From positions 2,479 to 18,756 of the forward strand of contig DMAP01000138.1 in the NCBI GenBank assembly GCA_003446975.1: a stretch of 16,278 nt of DNA, given 5' to 3'. Below, piece by piece: positions 8,382-15,066 of this stretch (positions are counted from its first letter, which is position 1; every line of letters begins with the position of its first letter). The position numbers and the translations under genes are program-made. The DNA is from Clostridiales bacterium (GTDB lineage Bacteria > Bacillota > Clostridia > Tissierellales > Dethiosulfatibacteraceae). The notes under the pieces were generated by a model. The model saw nothing but the letters and a program-made list of their open reading frames with translations. It was not told where the DNA came from and searched no databases.

Positions 8382-9112
8382 TTTTGTTTTAAATTGAAGA
8401 AGGACATGTCAAACTGATATATCATATCTTTCCTCTCCACGGCCACTTTTGTCTTATTGCACGTCTCCAGTTCCTGGCTTATTTTTGTCAGTAGCTCCCT
8501 TGTTGGATTGACTGCAGTCGGATGACCTACCATTCTAAACATGGATAGGTCTCCTGCTGTATCACCATAGGCGTAGGATTGTTTTAAGTCTATATCATAC
8601 TTATGGACAAAATCCATAACCGCCCTTTCTTTGTTGACACTATCCCACATAGGGATAATCTCTCCTGTAAAGAAGTTGTTTTCGTCTTTGATGTACTTGG
8701 TGCCGATAAAATCATGAAATCCATGCATCACTGACATCTGTTCGACAAGCTCCTCCGGGGAACCTGATATAGTAATAATCTTGTGACCGGCATCCTTGTG
8801 ATACTGTATGCGGTCACGTGTGAAAGTGTATACCCTGTCGCCATTTTGCTCCACCACTCTTTTTGCTATATGCTCTATCTGGGCCTTGTGAAGACCTTTG
8901 ACAGCCTCGACATAGATTTCAGCCATCTTCAAAAGATAATCATCATAGTTGCCAATTCGCTTATCCCACTTTGTGTATTTCTCCTTAACCTCATTGTACC
9001 AGCGTTCCTGATCAATGATTTCCGATTTGACCAGCATCTTGAAGGTAGCTGTGATCAGACCCTCCCTGTATAGTGTTCCGTCTATGTCGAAAAATGCTGC
9101 TATATTAGCCAT
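8375..9112 (-). CDS. HAD-IB family phosphatase (phosphoserine phosphatase-like)
   Basis: This 245-aa protein is probably cytosolic. The HAD motifs are complete. Motif I is DIDGT with nucleophile Asp9 and acid/base Asp11. Motif II is TISGS with Ser116. Motif III is Lys161 in NKERAV. Motif IV is GDTAGD (Asp184, Asp188), followed by the GHPTAVNP stretch typical of subfamily IB. A helical cap of about 90 residues lies between motifs I and II, as in SerB-like enzymes and the 'HAD-IB family hydrolase' group. The substrate is unknown; small phosphomonoesters such as phosphoserine, or lysophospholipid-type phosphates, are possible. The start is well set by AGGAGG (9119-9124 on this strand) 6 nt before ATG. 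It lies 88 nt downstream of cardiolipin synthase with no obvious terminator between, so the two may share a transcript and a lipid-related role (inference). Confidence 0.88.
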   Translation of the reverse strand: MANIAAFFDIDGTLYREGLITATFKMLVKSEIIDQERWYNEVKEKYTKWDKRIGNYDDYLLKMAEIYVEAVKGLHKAQIEHIAKRVVEQNGDRVYTFTRDRIQYHKDAGHKIITISGSPEELVEQMSVMHGFHDFIGTKYIKDENNFFTGEIIPMWDSVNKERAVMDFVHKYDIDLKQSYAYGDTAGDLSMFRMVGHPTAVNPTRELLTKISQELETCNKTKVAVERKDMIYQFDMSFFNLKQNQ

Positions 9113-9200
9113 TGATTACCTCCTGTTATTTCTTGTCTTATCACCAGAACATGTAAAGTTCCGTACATGCTTTTGATATTCCATCTGATTGAATGAATTG

Positions 9201-10730
9201 TCACAACAAAGGTGCAAATATCCTTAATAACAAACGTCCAAGAACCCTATACCATGGGAGATTGCTGGCTTGCTCCAATGTGATTTCCTGACACATCGAC
9301 AATGTATCGATAAAATCATCCTTCATATGAACCACACTCTCTGTCTTGAACAGCCAGACACCACATTCAAAGTGAAGATATAGGCTTCTGTAGTCCATGT
9401 TGATGGTGCCTACTATCCCGTAATCATCATCAACGACGAATGTTTTCGAATGGATAAACCCTGGTGTATATTCGTATATTTTAACACCACCTTCAAGCAG
9501 TTGCCTGTAATAGGAACGTGTGACCGAATGGACAAACCATCTATCGCCATGATGGGGTGTGATGATTCTAACATCCACACCGTTTTTTGCTGCTGTTGTC
9601 AGAGCATTGATCATCTCATAATCTATAATTAAATATGGGGTAGTAATATAAATGCTTTTACTGGCTTTGCTGATCAGATTTAAGTATACTGTCTGCCCCA
9701 CAGATTCATTGTCCAACGGACTGTCAGCGAAAGGTTGAACAAATCCAACCTGCTCCACTTCCCTATCATCTTGTGAGTAGTTTCTGAACTCGTTGAAATC
9801 CTCGTCTATACCTCTTAAATAATCCCACATGGACAGAAACATAACAGTCAGATTCCAGACGGCTTTACCCTTGACCATGATGGATGAATCCTTCCAATGG
9901 CCGTATTTATCGATTTCGTTGATGTACTCATCTGCTAGATTGATACCACCTGTAAATCCTGTATGACCATCTATGACAGCAATTTTTCTATGATCTCTTG
10001 TATTCCCCTTCAATGATAAGATAGGTGTGAGAGGATTGAACACGCAGCATTGGATACCCATCTCCTCTAGCCTCAGGTGATAATCTCTCGGTAACGTAAA
10101 AATACAGCCTACATCATCGTAGATAATCCTCACGTCCACGCCTTCTGCTACTCTTAATTTCAATATATCCAATATACTGTTCCACATCTTGCCTTCTTCT
10201 ATAATGTAATACTCAAGGAATATAAAATGCTGAGCATTTTCCAATGCTTCTTTTAGTCGTTGAAATTTTATTTCGCCTATTGGCAAGTACTCAGTAAACG
10301 AATCCTCGTAGGGTGGAAAGTAAGCGTAATTTTGGATATAACTGGCTTGCAAGGCTGCCCCTCTCCTAATACTCTTAATTTTTCCGAGCACATGATGATG
10401 TGTTTCCAGGGCTTCTTTTGTCTTGATTTCAATCAACTGCATTCTTTTTTTGTTTCTTTTGCTGAGTTTATGTCTACCGACCAATAGATAAAAAACACCG
10501 CCAAAAATTGGGAACAACATAATAGGAATAATCCATGCGATTTTATAGGCTGGATTGCTCCTGCTATTGAGTATCAGAACCACCACAATAACACTGATAG
10601 TAATGCTGGTAACGTAAAAATACCCGAAATATTCACTGAATCTCAGAACCAGCATAATGAATATGGCCAGTTGCATAAGTACTGGAATGAGAAGAAGCAG
10701 GGTTCTTGGTACAAATAGTTTTTTCAACAT
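9201..10730 (-). CDS. cls: Cardiolipin synthase (phospholipase D superfamily)
   Basis: This 509-aa protein transfers a phosphatidyl group between two phosphatidylglycerol molecules to form cardiolipin at the membrane. Two or three N-terminal transmembrane segments (about 8-30, 36-54, 64-85; PLDc_N-type with NPAYKIAWI and PIFGGVFYLLVG) precede two phospholipase D domains. Each has an intact HKD motif: His247-x-Lys249-x4-Asp254 (HRKIAVID, followed by GFTGGINLADEYI) and His427-x-Lys429-x4-Asp434 (HSKTFVVD, followed by GTINMDYRS). Length and layout match bacterial ClsA-type enzymes. The ATG is preceded by a GGAG about 11 nt away, a weak ribosome binding site; a TTG at the second codon could also serve. 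It is separated from the upstream B12-binding regulator by a terminator, so it probably has its own promoter, and may be cotranscribed with the HAD phosphatase. Confidence 0.95.
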   Translation of the reverse strand: MLKKLFVPRTLLLLIPVLMQLAIFIMLVLRFSEYFGYFYVTSITISVIVVVLILNSRSNPAYKIAWIIPIMLFPIFGGVFYLLVGRHKLSKRNKKRMQLIEIKTKEALETHHHVLGKIKSIRRGAALQASYIQNYAYFPPYEDSFTEYLPIGEIKFQRLKEALENAQHFIFLEYYIIEEGKMWNSILDILKLRVAEGVDVRIIYDDVGCIFTLPRDYHLRLEEMGIQCCVFNPLTPILSLKGNTRDHRKIAVIDGHTGFTGGINLADEYINEIDKYGHWKDSSIMVKGKAVWNLTVMFLSMWDYLRGIDEDFNEFRNYSQDDREVEQVGFVQPFADSPLDNESVGQTVYLNLISKASKSIYITTPYLIIDYEMINALTTAAKNGVDVRIITPHHGDRWFVHSVTRSYYRQLLEGGVKIYEYTPGFIHSKTFVVDDDYGIVGTINMDYRSLYLHFECGVWLFKTESVVHMKDDFIDTLSMCQEITLEQASNLPWYRVLGRLLLRIFAPLL

Positions 10731-10764
10731 AATCGCTATTTACTCCATTCGTGTTGTTACTCAT

Positions 10765-10770
10765 ATTATA
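10765..10770 (-). promoter_or_regulatory. Possible -10 box for cardiolipin synthase
   Basis: A perfect TATAAT on the minus strand lies 35 nt upstream of the cls start codon. The -35 region at 17 bp is poor (TAGAAG, 10788-10793) and there is no TG extension, so this is a weak call in an AT-rich stretch. Confidence 0.35.
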
Positions 10771-10818
10771 CTAATTAACGAATAAAACTTCTACTTTATT
10801 ATTGGATTATTCCACACT

Positions 10819-10855
10819 AAAAAAACAGGCCGGATAATTAAGCACCAACCTGTTT
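10819..10855 (-). terminator. Rho-independent terminator after the B12-binding regulator
   Basis: On the minus strand, AAACAGGTTGG (10855-10845) pairs with CCGGCCTGTTT (10833-10823) through 11 pairs, two of them G-U, with an 11-nt loop, running into seven T residues (10825-10819). It starts 10 nt past the regulator's stop codon. This ends the FAS1-regulator transcript before cls. Confidence 0.88.
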
Positions 10856-10864
10856 CATAATTAT

Positions 10865-11782
10865 TTACTTTTTAAGCTCTGTTTCAATCTGATCGACAAT
10901 AACGTCCAGATCCTCTAATCTTTTTACAAATATATCCGCTTTCAATAAATCCTTGGCTGTCGAATCACTCTTTAAAGCATTTCCACCTACCATCACAATC
11001 GGTTTCTTTTTGAGTTTCCATTCTCTAATTGTTCTAATCAGTTCATCTGCACTTCTCAGGTTGAAATCCATTGTGACGGAAACAACTAAAACATCTATTG
11101 ATTCTCTTAGCATAATACTTTCAAGACTTTTCAAGGGTACGCTCTTGCCTAGATAGAAAACTCTCCAGCCTTTTTGCTTGAAATATTCAGAAGCCAACTT
11201 AAGTGGTAATACATGGTCCTCTGACAAAGGTGTCATCAGCAACACAGAGTAGGGTTTATGCTGATTGGAATTGATTGACTTACTCAGAAATCCTATAAAT
11301 GATTCTATTACATTGGATATGTAATGCTCTTGTGCCACGGAGATTTGCCCGTCTTCCCAAAGTAATCCAACACGCGACATCAAAGGAATTATAATCTGTT
11401 CAATAATATGATTTATGCTAGCGCCATTGTTAAAATAATTCTTTATAATTTTAGTAGCTTCCGATTCTTTACCCTCTATCAGATATTGCAAAATCATATT
11501 TCTAGTCTCATGGCTACTATCGGTTTGTTTTATCTCATATGTCGATTCTTCTTTAGAGTGATTAGGGGCTACTGCTTTCAAATCAGTCAGCCCCATTAAA
11601 TAATCTATACTCACTTCCAAGTGTTCCGAAAGATCTTTTAAACTCGATTCACCCGGGAATCTCGTGTTGTTCTCATAATTGGCTATTGTCGATTGAGCGA
11701 TTCCTAATGCTTTGGACAAATCTGATTGGGTTATTTTTCTAGCTTTCCTAATGATTTTTAATCTTGTACCAAAGTCGCTCAT
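10865..11782 (-). CDS. XRE-family regulator with CarH/LitR-like cobalamin-binding module
   Basis: This 305-aa protein is predicted to be cytosolic. Residues 5-65 form a Cro/CI-type (XRE) helix-turn-helix (ITQSDLSKALGIAQSTIANYENNTR, continuing to SIDYLMGLTD). After a polar linker (66-92), residues 93-170 resemble the four-helix B12-binding_2 cap, with Trp142-x9-Glu152-His153 (from WEDGQISVAQ to EH), the signature over the adenosyl side of cobalamin in CarH. Residues 178-305 are a Rossmann-type B12-binding domain with Glu188-x-His190 (lower-ligand His), then YLGKSVP, VVSVT and VMVGGNAL. CarH/LitR photoreceptors have this module behind a MerR-type HTH; here the HTH is XRE-type. Residue 143, after the Trp, is Glu where Thermus CarH has His132, and Pro193 replaces the usual Gly of ExHxxG. 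It lies 20 nt downstream of the FAS1 gene with AGGTGA 6 nt before ATG, so it is probably the second gene of that operon. Inferred role: a cobalamin- and perhaps light-dependent regulator. Confidence 0.88.
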   Translation of the reverse strand: MSDFGTRLKIIRKARKITQSDLSKALGIAQSTIANYENNTRFPGESSLKDLSEHLEVSIDYLMGLTDLKAVAPNHSKEESTYEIKQTDSSHETRNMILQYLIEGKESEATKIIKNYFNNGASINHIIEQIIIPLMSRVGLLWEDGQISVAQEHYISNVIESFIGFLSKSINSNQHKPYSVLLMTPLSEDHVLPLKLASEYFKQKGWRVFYLGKSVPLKSLESIMLRESIDVLVVSVTMDFNLRSADELIRTIREWKLKKKPIVMVGGNALKSDSTAKDLLKADIFVKRLEDLDVIVDQIETELKK

Positions 11783-11801
11783 ATTCTCTCACCTGTTCCT
11801 T

Positions 11802-12833
11802 CTATTGAAGTTGTTTTTTTGGTACTAATATGTAGCCTAACAGTGATATTATACTCAAAGCGATTAGAATATTCAACCCTGAAACACCGGTTGCTGGTAT
11901 TTCTACTTGTTCTTCAGCTGCTCGGTAGGTGAAATTAGCTGGCACCAGAACAGTATCTATCACGTGAATGACGCCATTTTCTGCTTCAAGATCCGCTAGG
12001 ACAACACTACTTGTATTAACTTTGACACCAGATGTCAGATCGAATTTGATTGTTTCTCCATTAAGTGTAGGAGCTGTCATGCCATCTGCTAAATCAGTGC
12101 TCATCACTTTTCCTGAAACTACATGATACAGTAATACTTTTGCAAGATCAGGCTGTGACAACAAATCTTCTGCTGTAATATCCAATGCAGTCAGTAATTT
12201 TGCAAATGCCTCATTGGTTGGTGCGAATACTGTAAAAGGTCCTTCTCCTTGTAGTGCTCCTACCAATTCAGCTTTCTGAAGAGCTGCGACCAAGATGCTG
12301 AAATCATCGTTTGATAAAGCGATGTCAACAACTGTTTCCGGAAGTACTTCCAGTTTGAATCCTGCAGGTACCAAAACTGTGTCTATGACATGAATAACAC
12401 CATTTGTTGCTTCAATGTCAGCTGTTACTACATTTGATTGATTGATTTTAACGCCATCTGTCAAATCTACTGTTATGCTCTCACCATTTAATGTTGGTGC
12501 AGTCATGCCATTGCTTAAATCAGTGCTCATAACTTTGCCTGATACTACATGATACAGTAATACTTCGCTAAGTTGTGGATGATCGAGCAATTGTTGAGCT
12601 GTTATGCCTAGTTCGCCAAGCAATTTGACAAATGCTGCGTCTGTTGGTGCAAATACTGTAAACGGTCCCTCTCCTTGAAGTGCTCCTACTAATTCTGCCT
12701 TTTGAAGTGCTGCTACCAATACGGTGAAATCTTCTGATCCTACTGCTATTTCCACTATGTCTTGTTCGGCACCAAATGCCGGTATGCTAAAAATCATCAC
12801 TAATGTCAGTATAATGCTCAATGTCTTTTTCAT
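11802..12833 (-). CDS. Secreted two-domain fasciclin (FAS1) protein with LPXTG-like anchor
   Basis: This 343-aa protein begins with a Sec signal peptide (KK, hydrophobic core, probable cut after AFGA near residue 22). Two FAS1 domains follow (about 25-160 and 166-302). Each has the H1 box GPFTVFAPT, the central LLYHVVSGKVMSTDL, and the H2 box NGVIHVIDTVLVP. The copies are highly similar and exactly 142 residues apart. The tail has IPATG (312-316), a hydrophobic segment (about 318-337) and KK, which looks like a sortase sorting signal with Ile for Leu; no sortase gene is in the window, and a plain C-terminal membrane anchor is the alternative. FAS1 domains mediate adhesion and matrix contacts, and in some anaerobes bind carbohydrates or proteins; the ligand is unknown. 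AGGAGG lies 6 nt before ATG, and a strong promoter with palindrome is upstream. The cobalamin-binding regulator follows in the same direction. Confidence 0.92.
   Translation of the reverse strand: MKKTLSIILTLVMIFSIPAFGAEQDIVEIAVGSEDFTVLVAALQKAELVGALQGEGPFTVFAPTDAAFVKLLGELGITAQQLLDHPQLSEVLLYHVVSGKVMSTDLSNGMTAPTLNGESITVDLTDGVKINQSNVVTADIEATNGVIHVIDTVLVPAGFKLEVLPETVVDIALSNDDFSILVAALQKAELVGALQGEGPFTVFAPTNEAFAKLLTALDITAEDLLSQPDLAKVLLYHVVSGKVMSTDLADGMTAPTLNGETIKFDLTSGVKVNTSSVVLADLEAENGVIHVIDTVLVPANFTYRAAEEQVEIPATGVSGLNILIALSIISLLGYILVPKKQLQ
11864..12761 (-). repeat. 426-bp imperfect tandem duplication inside the FAS1 gene
   Basis: Matching segments such as CTACATGATACAGTAATACTT and the stretch encoding ALQKAELVGALQGEGPFTVF recur exactly 426 nt (142 codons) apart. 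The copies differ at many third positions and at scattered amino acids, so this is a real, diverged internal duplication giving two FAS1 domains. The outer limits given are approximate. Confidence 0.75.
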
Positions 12834-12892
12834 GGTAATCCTCCTAAATTTTTTATTTTATATTTTGTTTTGCATGCCTGTTATTTCTTAAT

Positions 12893-12905
12893 GTGATATT
12901 ATCAC
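12893..12905. promoter_or_regulatory. 13-bp palindrome over the FAS1 -10 region (candidate operator)
   Basis: GTGATA and TATCAC arms flank a single central base, a perfect odd-length palindrome that covers the -10 hexamer of the FAS1 promoter. A repressor bound here would block RNA polymerase. The XRE-type B12 regulator encoded by the second gene of the unit is the natural candidate. A CRP/FNR-type site is less likely, because the TGTGA/TCAC spacing is 5 rather than 6. Confidence 0.5.
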
Positions 12906-12924
12906 TAATAGAAATATATGTCAA
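12896..12924 (-). promoter_or_regulatory. Sigma-A type promoter for the FAS1-regulator unit
   Basis: On the minus strand a consensus TTGACA (12924-12919) is separated by exactly 17 bp from TAATAT (12901-12896, 4 of 6 matches). Transcription would start near 12888, leaving a leader of about 55 nt with AGGAGG (12845-12840) before the FAS1 ATG at 12833. Confidence 0.75.
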
Positions 12925-12946
12925 CACTTTTTTTGAATTTGTTTAA

Positions 12947-12973
12947 TTTAATATTTCTATATGAAATATTAAA
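12947..12973. repeat. 11-bp AT-rich inverted repeat upstream of the FAS1 promoter
   Basis: TTTAATATTTC (12947-12957) and GAAATATTAAA (12963-12973) are perfect inverted copies around a TATAT spacer. The centre lies about 70 bp upstream of the predicted FAS1 transcription start, where an activator could bind. The right arm shares five bases with the thiolase terminator stem, so the two RNA hairpins could not form at once. Confidence 0.55.
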
Positions 12974-13000
12974 GCCGTTCCCACTTGGAAACGGCTTTAA
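12969..13000 (-). terminator. Probable terminator after the thiolase gene
   Basis: An 11-bp perfect stem TTAAAGCCGTT (12969-12979) / AACGGCTTTAA (12990-13000) is extended past one C-A mismatch by two more G-C pairs, with an ACTT loop. It lies about 40 nt past the thiolase stop codon. The downstream tract on the minus strand (TTTAATATTT) is only partly T-rich, so termination strength is uncertain. The 12834-13040 spacer contains no gene. Confidence 0.6.
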
Positions 13001-13040
13001 TCTATTGATTTTTTATATACAATTTATCTGATATTTTTGT

Positions 13041-14228
13041 CTATGACAGGTTCTCTATTACTACGCTCATAGATGGTCCGCCACCAACACATAAAGAAGC
13101 CACACCATATCTGCCATTTCTTCTTTTTAGCTCTTGGATCAGCGTCTGAACAATTCTTGCACCTGTAGCGCCTACAGGATGTCCTAAACCGATGCCTGAT
13201 CCGTTTGCATTGACTTTATTGATATCAAGCTTCAGAACTTTATTGACTGCTAAAAACTGTGCCGCAAATGCTTCATTGATCTCATAGTAATCAATGTCAT
13301 CAGCTGTTAATCCTGCCAACTCGATCGATTTTGGTATTGCATAAGCAGGTCCTATTCCCATAATTCTTGGTTCCACACCTGCATTTGCAGTTGCCAGTAC
13401 TCTTGCCAATGGCTTTAATCCAAGTTCTTTTGCTTTCTCCATTGTTGTTAGAACAAGAGCTGCTGCGGCATCATTGATGCTTGATGCGTTTCCTGCGGTG
13501 ATGGTGCCATTTTTGTCAAATGCAGGTCTCATGGCAGCTAGCTTCTCTAAAGTAACATCTTCTCTTGGATGCTCATCCTGGTCAATAATGGTTACACCTT
13601 TTCTAGTCTTGATTTCCAAAGAAACAATCTCTTCGACAAACAAACCGTTCTTTTTAGCAGCTACTGCTCTCTGGTGGCTCATCAGGGCTAACTCATCCTG
13701 CTCTTCTCTGGAAATTCCGTATTCAGTGGCAAGATTCTCCGCAGTTATTCCCATGTGATAGCCTTCCATTGCACATATCAGACCATCATGGAGCATACTG
13801 TCCTTTAACTGTCCATCTCCCATTCGGTATCCTTCTCTTGCATTCAACAGAAGATAAGGCGCATTGGTCATACTTTCCATGCCAAGGGCAACTGCGACAG
13901 ATGCTTTACCTAAAGCAACTGATTGGTAAATCAGTTCAAATGCCTTCATCCCAGAAGCACATTGCTGGTCCAGTGTGTAGGCCCAACCGGTTGTCGGCAT
14001 ACCTGTCTTAATCTGTACTTGTCTGGCAGGATTTCCCTTTTGTCCGTTTTTGTATATACATCCAGCTGCTATTTCTTCAACGTACTTGGGATCAACCCCA
14101 GATTTTTTCAAAGCGCCATTAACCGCAGCCACACCCAGTTCCACGGTGCTGAAACTCTTCAATGAGCCCATAAAATCGCCAATAGGTGTCCTGGCTGCTC
14201 CTACAATAACTACATCATGCACTTTCAT
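13041..14228 (-). CDS. Acetyl-CoA acetyltransferase / thiolase family protein
   Basis: This 395-aa protein has the normal length for a tetrameric degradative/biosynthetic thiolase. It would condense two acetyl-CoA to acetoacetyl-CoA, or cleave 3-ketoacyl-CoA. The catalytic set is complete: nucleophile Cys90 in DQQCASGMKA, NEAFAAQ at 318-324, His350 in GLGHPVGATGAR, and Cys380 in CVGGGPSMS. The segment before the histidine reads NGSGIGLGHP rather than the commoner NGGAIALGHP, which fits a broader 'thiolase family' clade found in Clostridia and makes the exact chain-length preference uncertain. It stands alone: no hydroxybutyryl-CoA dehydrogenase, crotonase or CoA-transferase is next to it. An extended -10 promoter lies upstream and AAGGAG is about 10 nt from ATG, so it is probably monocistronic. 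'atoB/thlA-like' is reasonable, but no symbol is assigned. Confidence 0.92.
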   Translation of the reverse strand: MKVHDVVIVGAARTPIGDFMGSLKSFSTVELGVAAVNGALKKSGVDPKYVEEIAAGCIYKNGQKGNPARQVQIKTGMPTTGWAYTLDQQCASGMKAFELIYQSVALGKASVAVALGMESMTNAPYLLLNAREGYRMGDGQLKDSMLHDGLICAMEGYHMGITAENLATEYGISREEQDELALMSHQRAVAAKKNGLFVEEIVSLEIKTRKGVTIIDQDEHPREDVTLEKLAAMRPAFDKNGTITAGNASSINDAAAALVLTTMEKAKELGLKPLARVLATANAGVEPRIMGIGPAYAIPKSIELAGLTADDIDYYEINEAFAAQFLAVNKVLKLDINKVNANGSGIGLGHPVGATGARIVQTLIQELKRRNGRYGVASLCVGGGPSMSVVIENLS

Positions 14229-14262
14229 ATAACAATCTCTCCTTATTAATGTATTTCTAATT

Positions 14263-14271
14263 ATTATATCA
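14263..14271 (-). promoter_or_regulatory. Extended -10 promoter for the thiolase gene
   Basis: The minus strand reads TGA followed by a perfect TATAAT (14268-14263), a consensus extended -10 element 34 nt before the thiolase ATG. No good -35 hexamer is visible at 16-18 bp. Confidence 0.65.
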
Positions 14272-14322
14272 TAGGTAGGAATGAAGTTGTATTTTTTCTT
14301 TTTTTAGACATTTTTCTAACTC

Positions 14323-15066
14323 TTATTCCCACTTGAAAAACCTAAGAGAAGTAACGATGCAAATCAATGCTATGAAACACATCACGACAATTGGAAACAA
14401 CACATCATCCATAGGCAATCCAATCGAGGTGGCTTTAAGCAGTTTTATTCCCTGATTCAAGGGCATGACATCAGCAATCCTTCGTAGCGTTGTGGGCATC
14501 ACTTCATAAGGTAATGTCGCACCGGAGAAAATAAGCATTGGGAAATATAAGATACTCGCTAGAACGCTTGCAATCTTTATATTTGGAGCCACTCCTCCCA
14601 CCAATAACCCAATACTGAACATGGATATCATAACTAGAAAGTACGAACCCAAGAACTGTATCCATGAACCACTAAACTGATAGCTGAAAAATACTGCAGC
14701 TGTGATATAGACAAGTATTAGTGAAGCAATCGCATAGAGAGCGTAGATTGCAATCTGGACAGCTAAAATGAGAGTGGGACTTGTTGGTGTTACTTGAAAC
14801 CGTTTTAGAATTTTTTTATTGCGATAATCAGATACAACAAGAGGAAGTCCCATCACGCCACCGGCAGAAATGGCTATCGCCGATACGGCACCAAATGATT
14901 GAGCTATAAAGGTGTATTCCGCACCCTCAAACGCAGGTTTGTTTCCATAAAGTATGCCAAGAACAACCATGATTATTACCGGCATGGCAATAGCAAAAAT
15001 CAGCATGTCCATACCCCGTAAAGATATCTTCAATTCTGTTTTGAACATTGTTTTAAATGCTTTCAT
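14323..15066 (-). CDS. ABC-2 type exporter permease
   Basis: With the chosen start (ATG at 15066) this is a 247-aa membrane protein with about six hydrophobic segments. The first is at about 20-40 (MDMLIFAIAMPVIIMVVLGI). The ABC2_membrane-type tail SILYFPMLIFSGATLPYEVMP and DVMPLNQGIKLLKA is clear. GAGGAGG (15082-15076) lies 9 nt before this ATG; the ATG two codons upstream (15072) is only 3 nt from it, and longer starts fall deep inside the ATPase gene with no ribosome site. The gene overlaps the end of the ATPase gene by 14 nt, so the subunits are translationally coupled. Together they form an exporter (one ATPase and one permease, each dimerising), of the type that exports drugs, peptides or lipids in Gram-positive bacteria. 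Control by the upstream MerR regulator suggests a chemical inducer (inference). Confidence 0.9.
   Translation of the reverse strand: MKAFKTMFKTELKISLRGMDMLIFAIAMPVIIMVVLGILYGNKPAFEGAEYTFIAQSFGAVSAIAISAGGVMGLPLVVSDYRNKKILKRFQVTPTSPTLILAVQIAIYALYAIASLILVYITAAVFFSYQFSGSWIQFLGSYFLVMISMFSIGLLVGGVAPNIKIASVLASILYFPMLIFSGATLPYEVMPTTLRRIADVMPLNQGIKLLKATSIGLPMDDVLFPIVVMCFIALICIVTSLRFFKWE

Noticed and set aside
8783..9073. 96-aa plus-strand frame opposite the HAD phosphatase
   Set aside because: The opposite strand has a complete HAD motif set and a strong ribosome site. This frame has neither a recognisable domain nor a good start context.
12834..12895. Cobalamin riboswitch in the FAS1 leader
   Set aside because: The predicted leader is only about 55 nt and AT-rich, far too short for a B12 riboswitch, and no B12-box-like motif is seen.
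12893..12906. CRP/FNR site (TGTGA-N6-TCACA) upstream of FAS1
   Set aside because: The half-sites are only 5 bp apart and the right half is incomplete, so the 13-bp palindrome is better read as a short odd-length operator. A distant CRP-family protein is not fully excluded.
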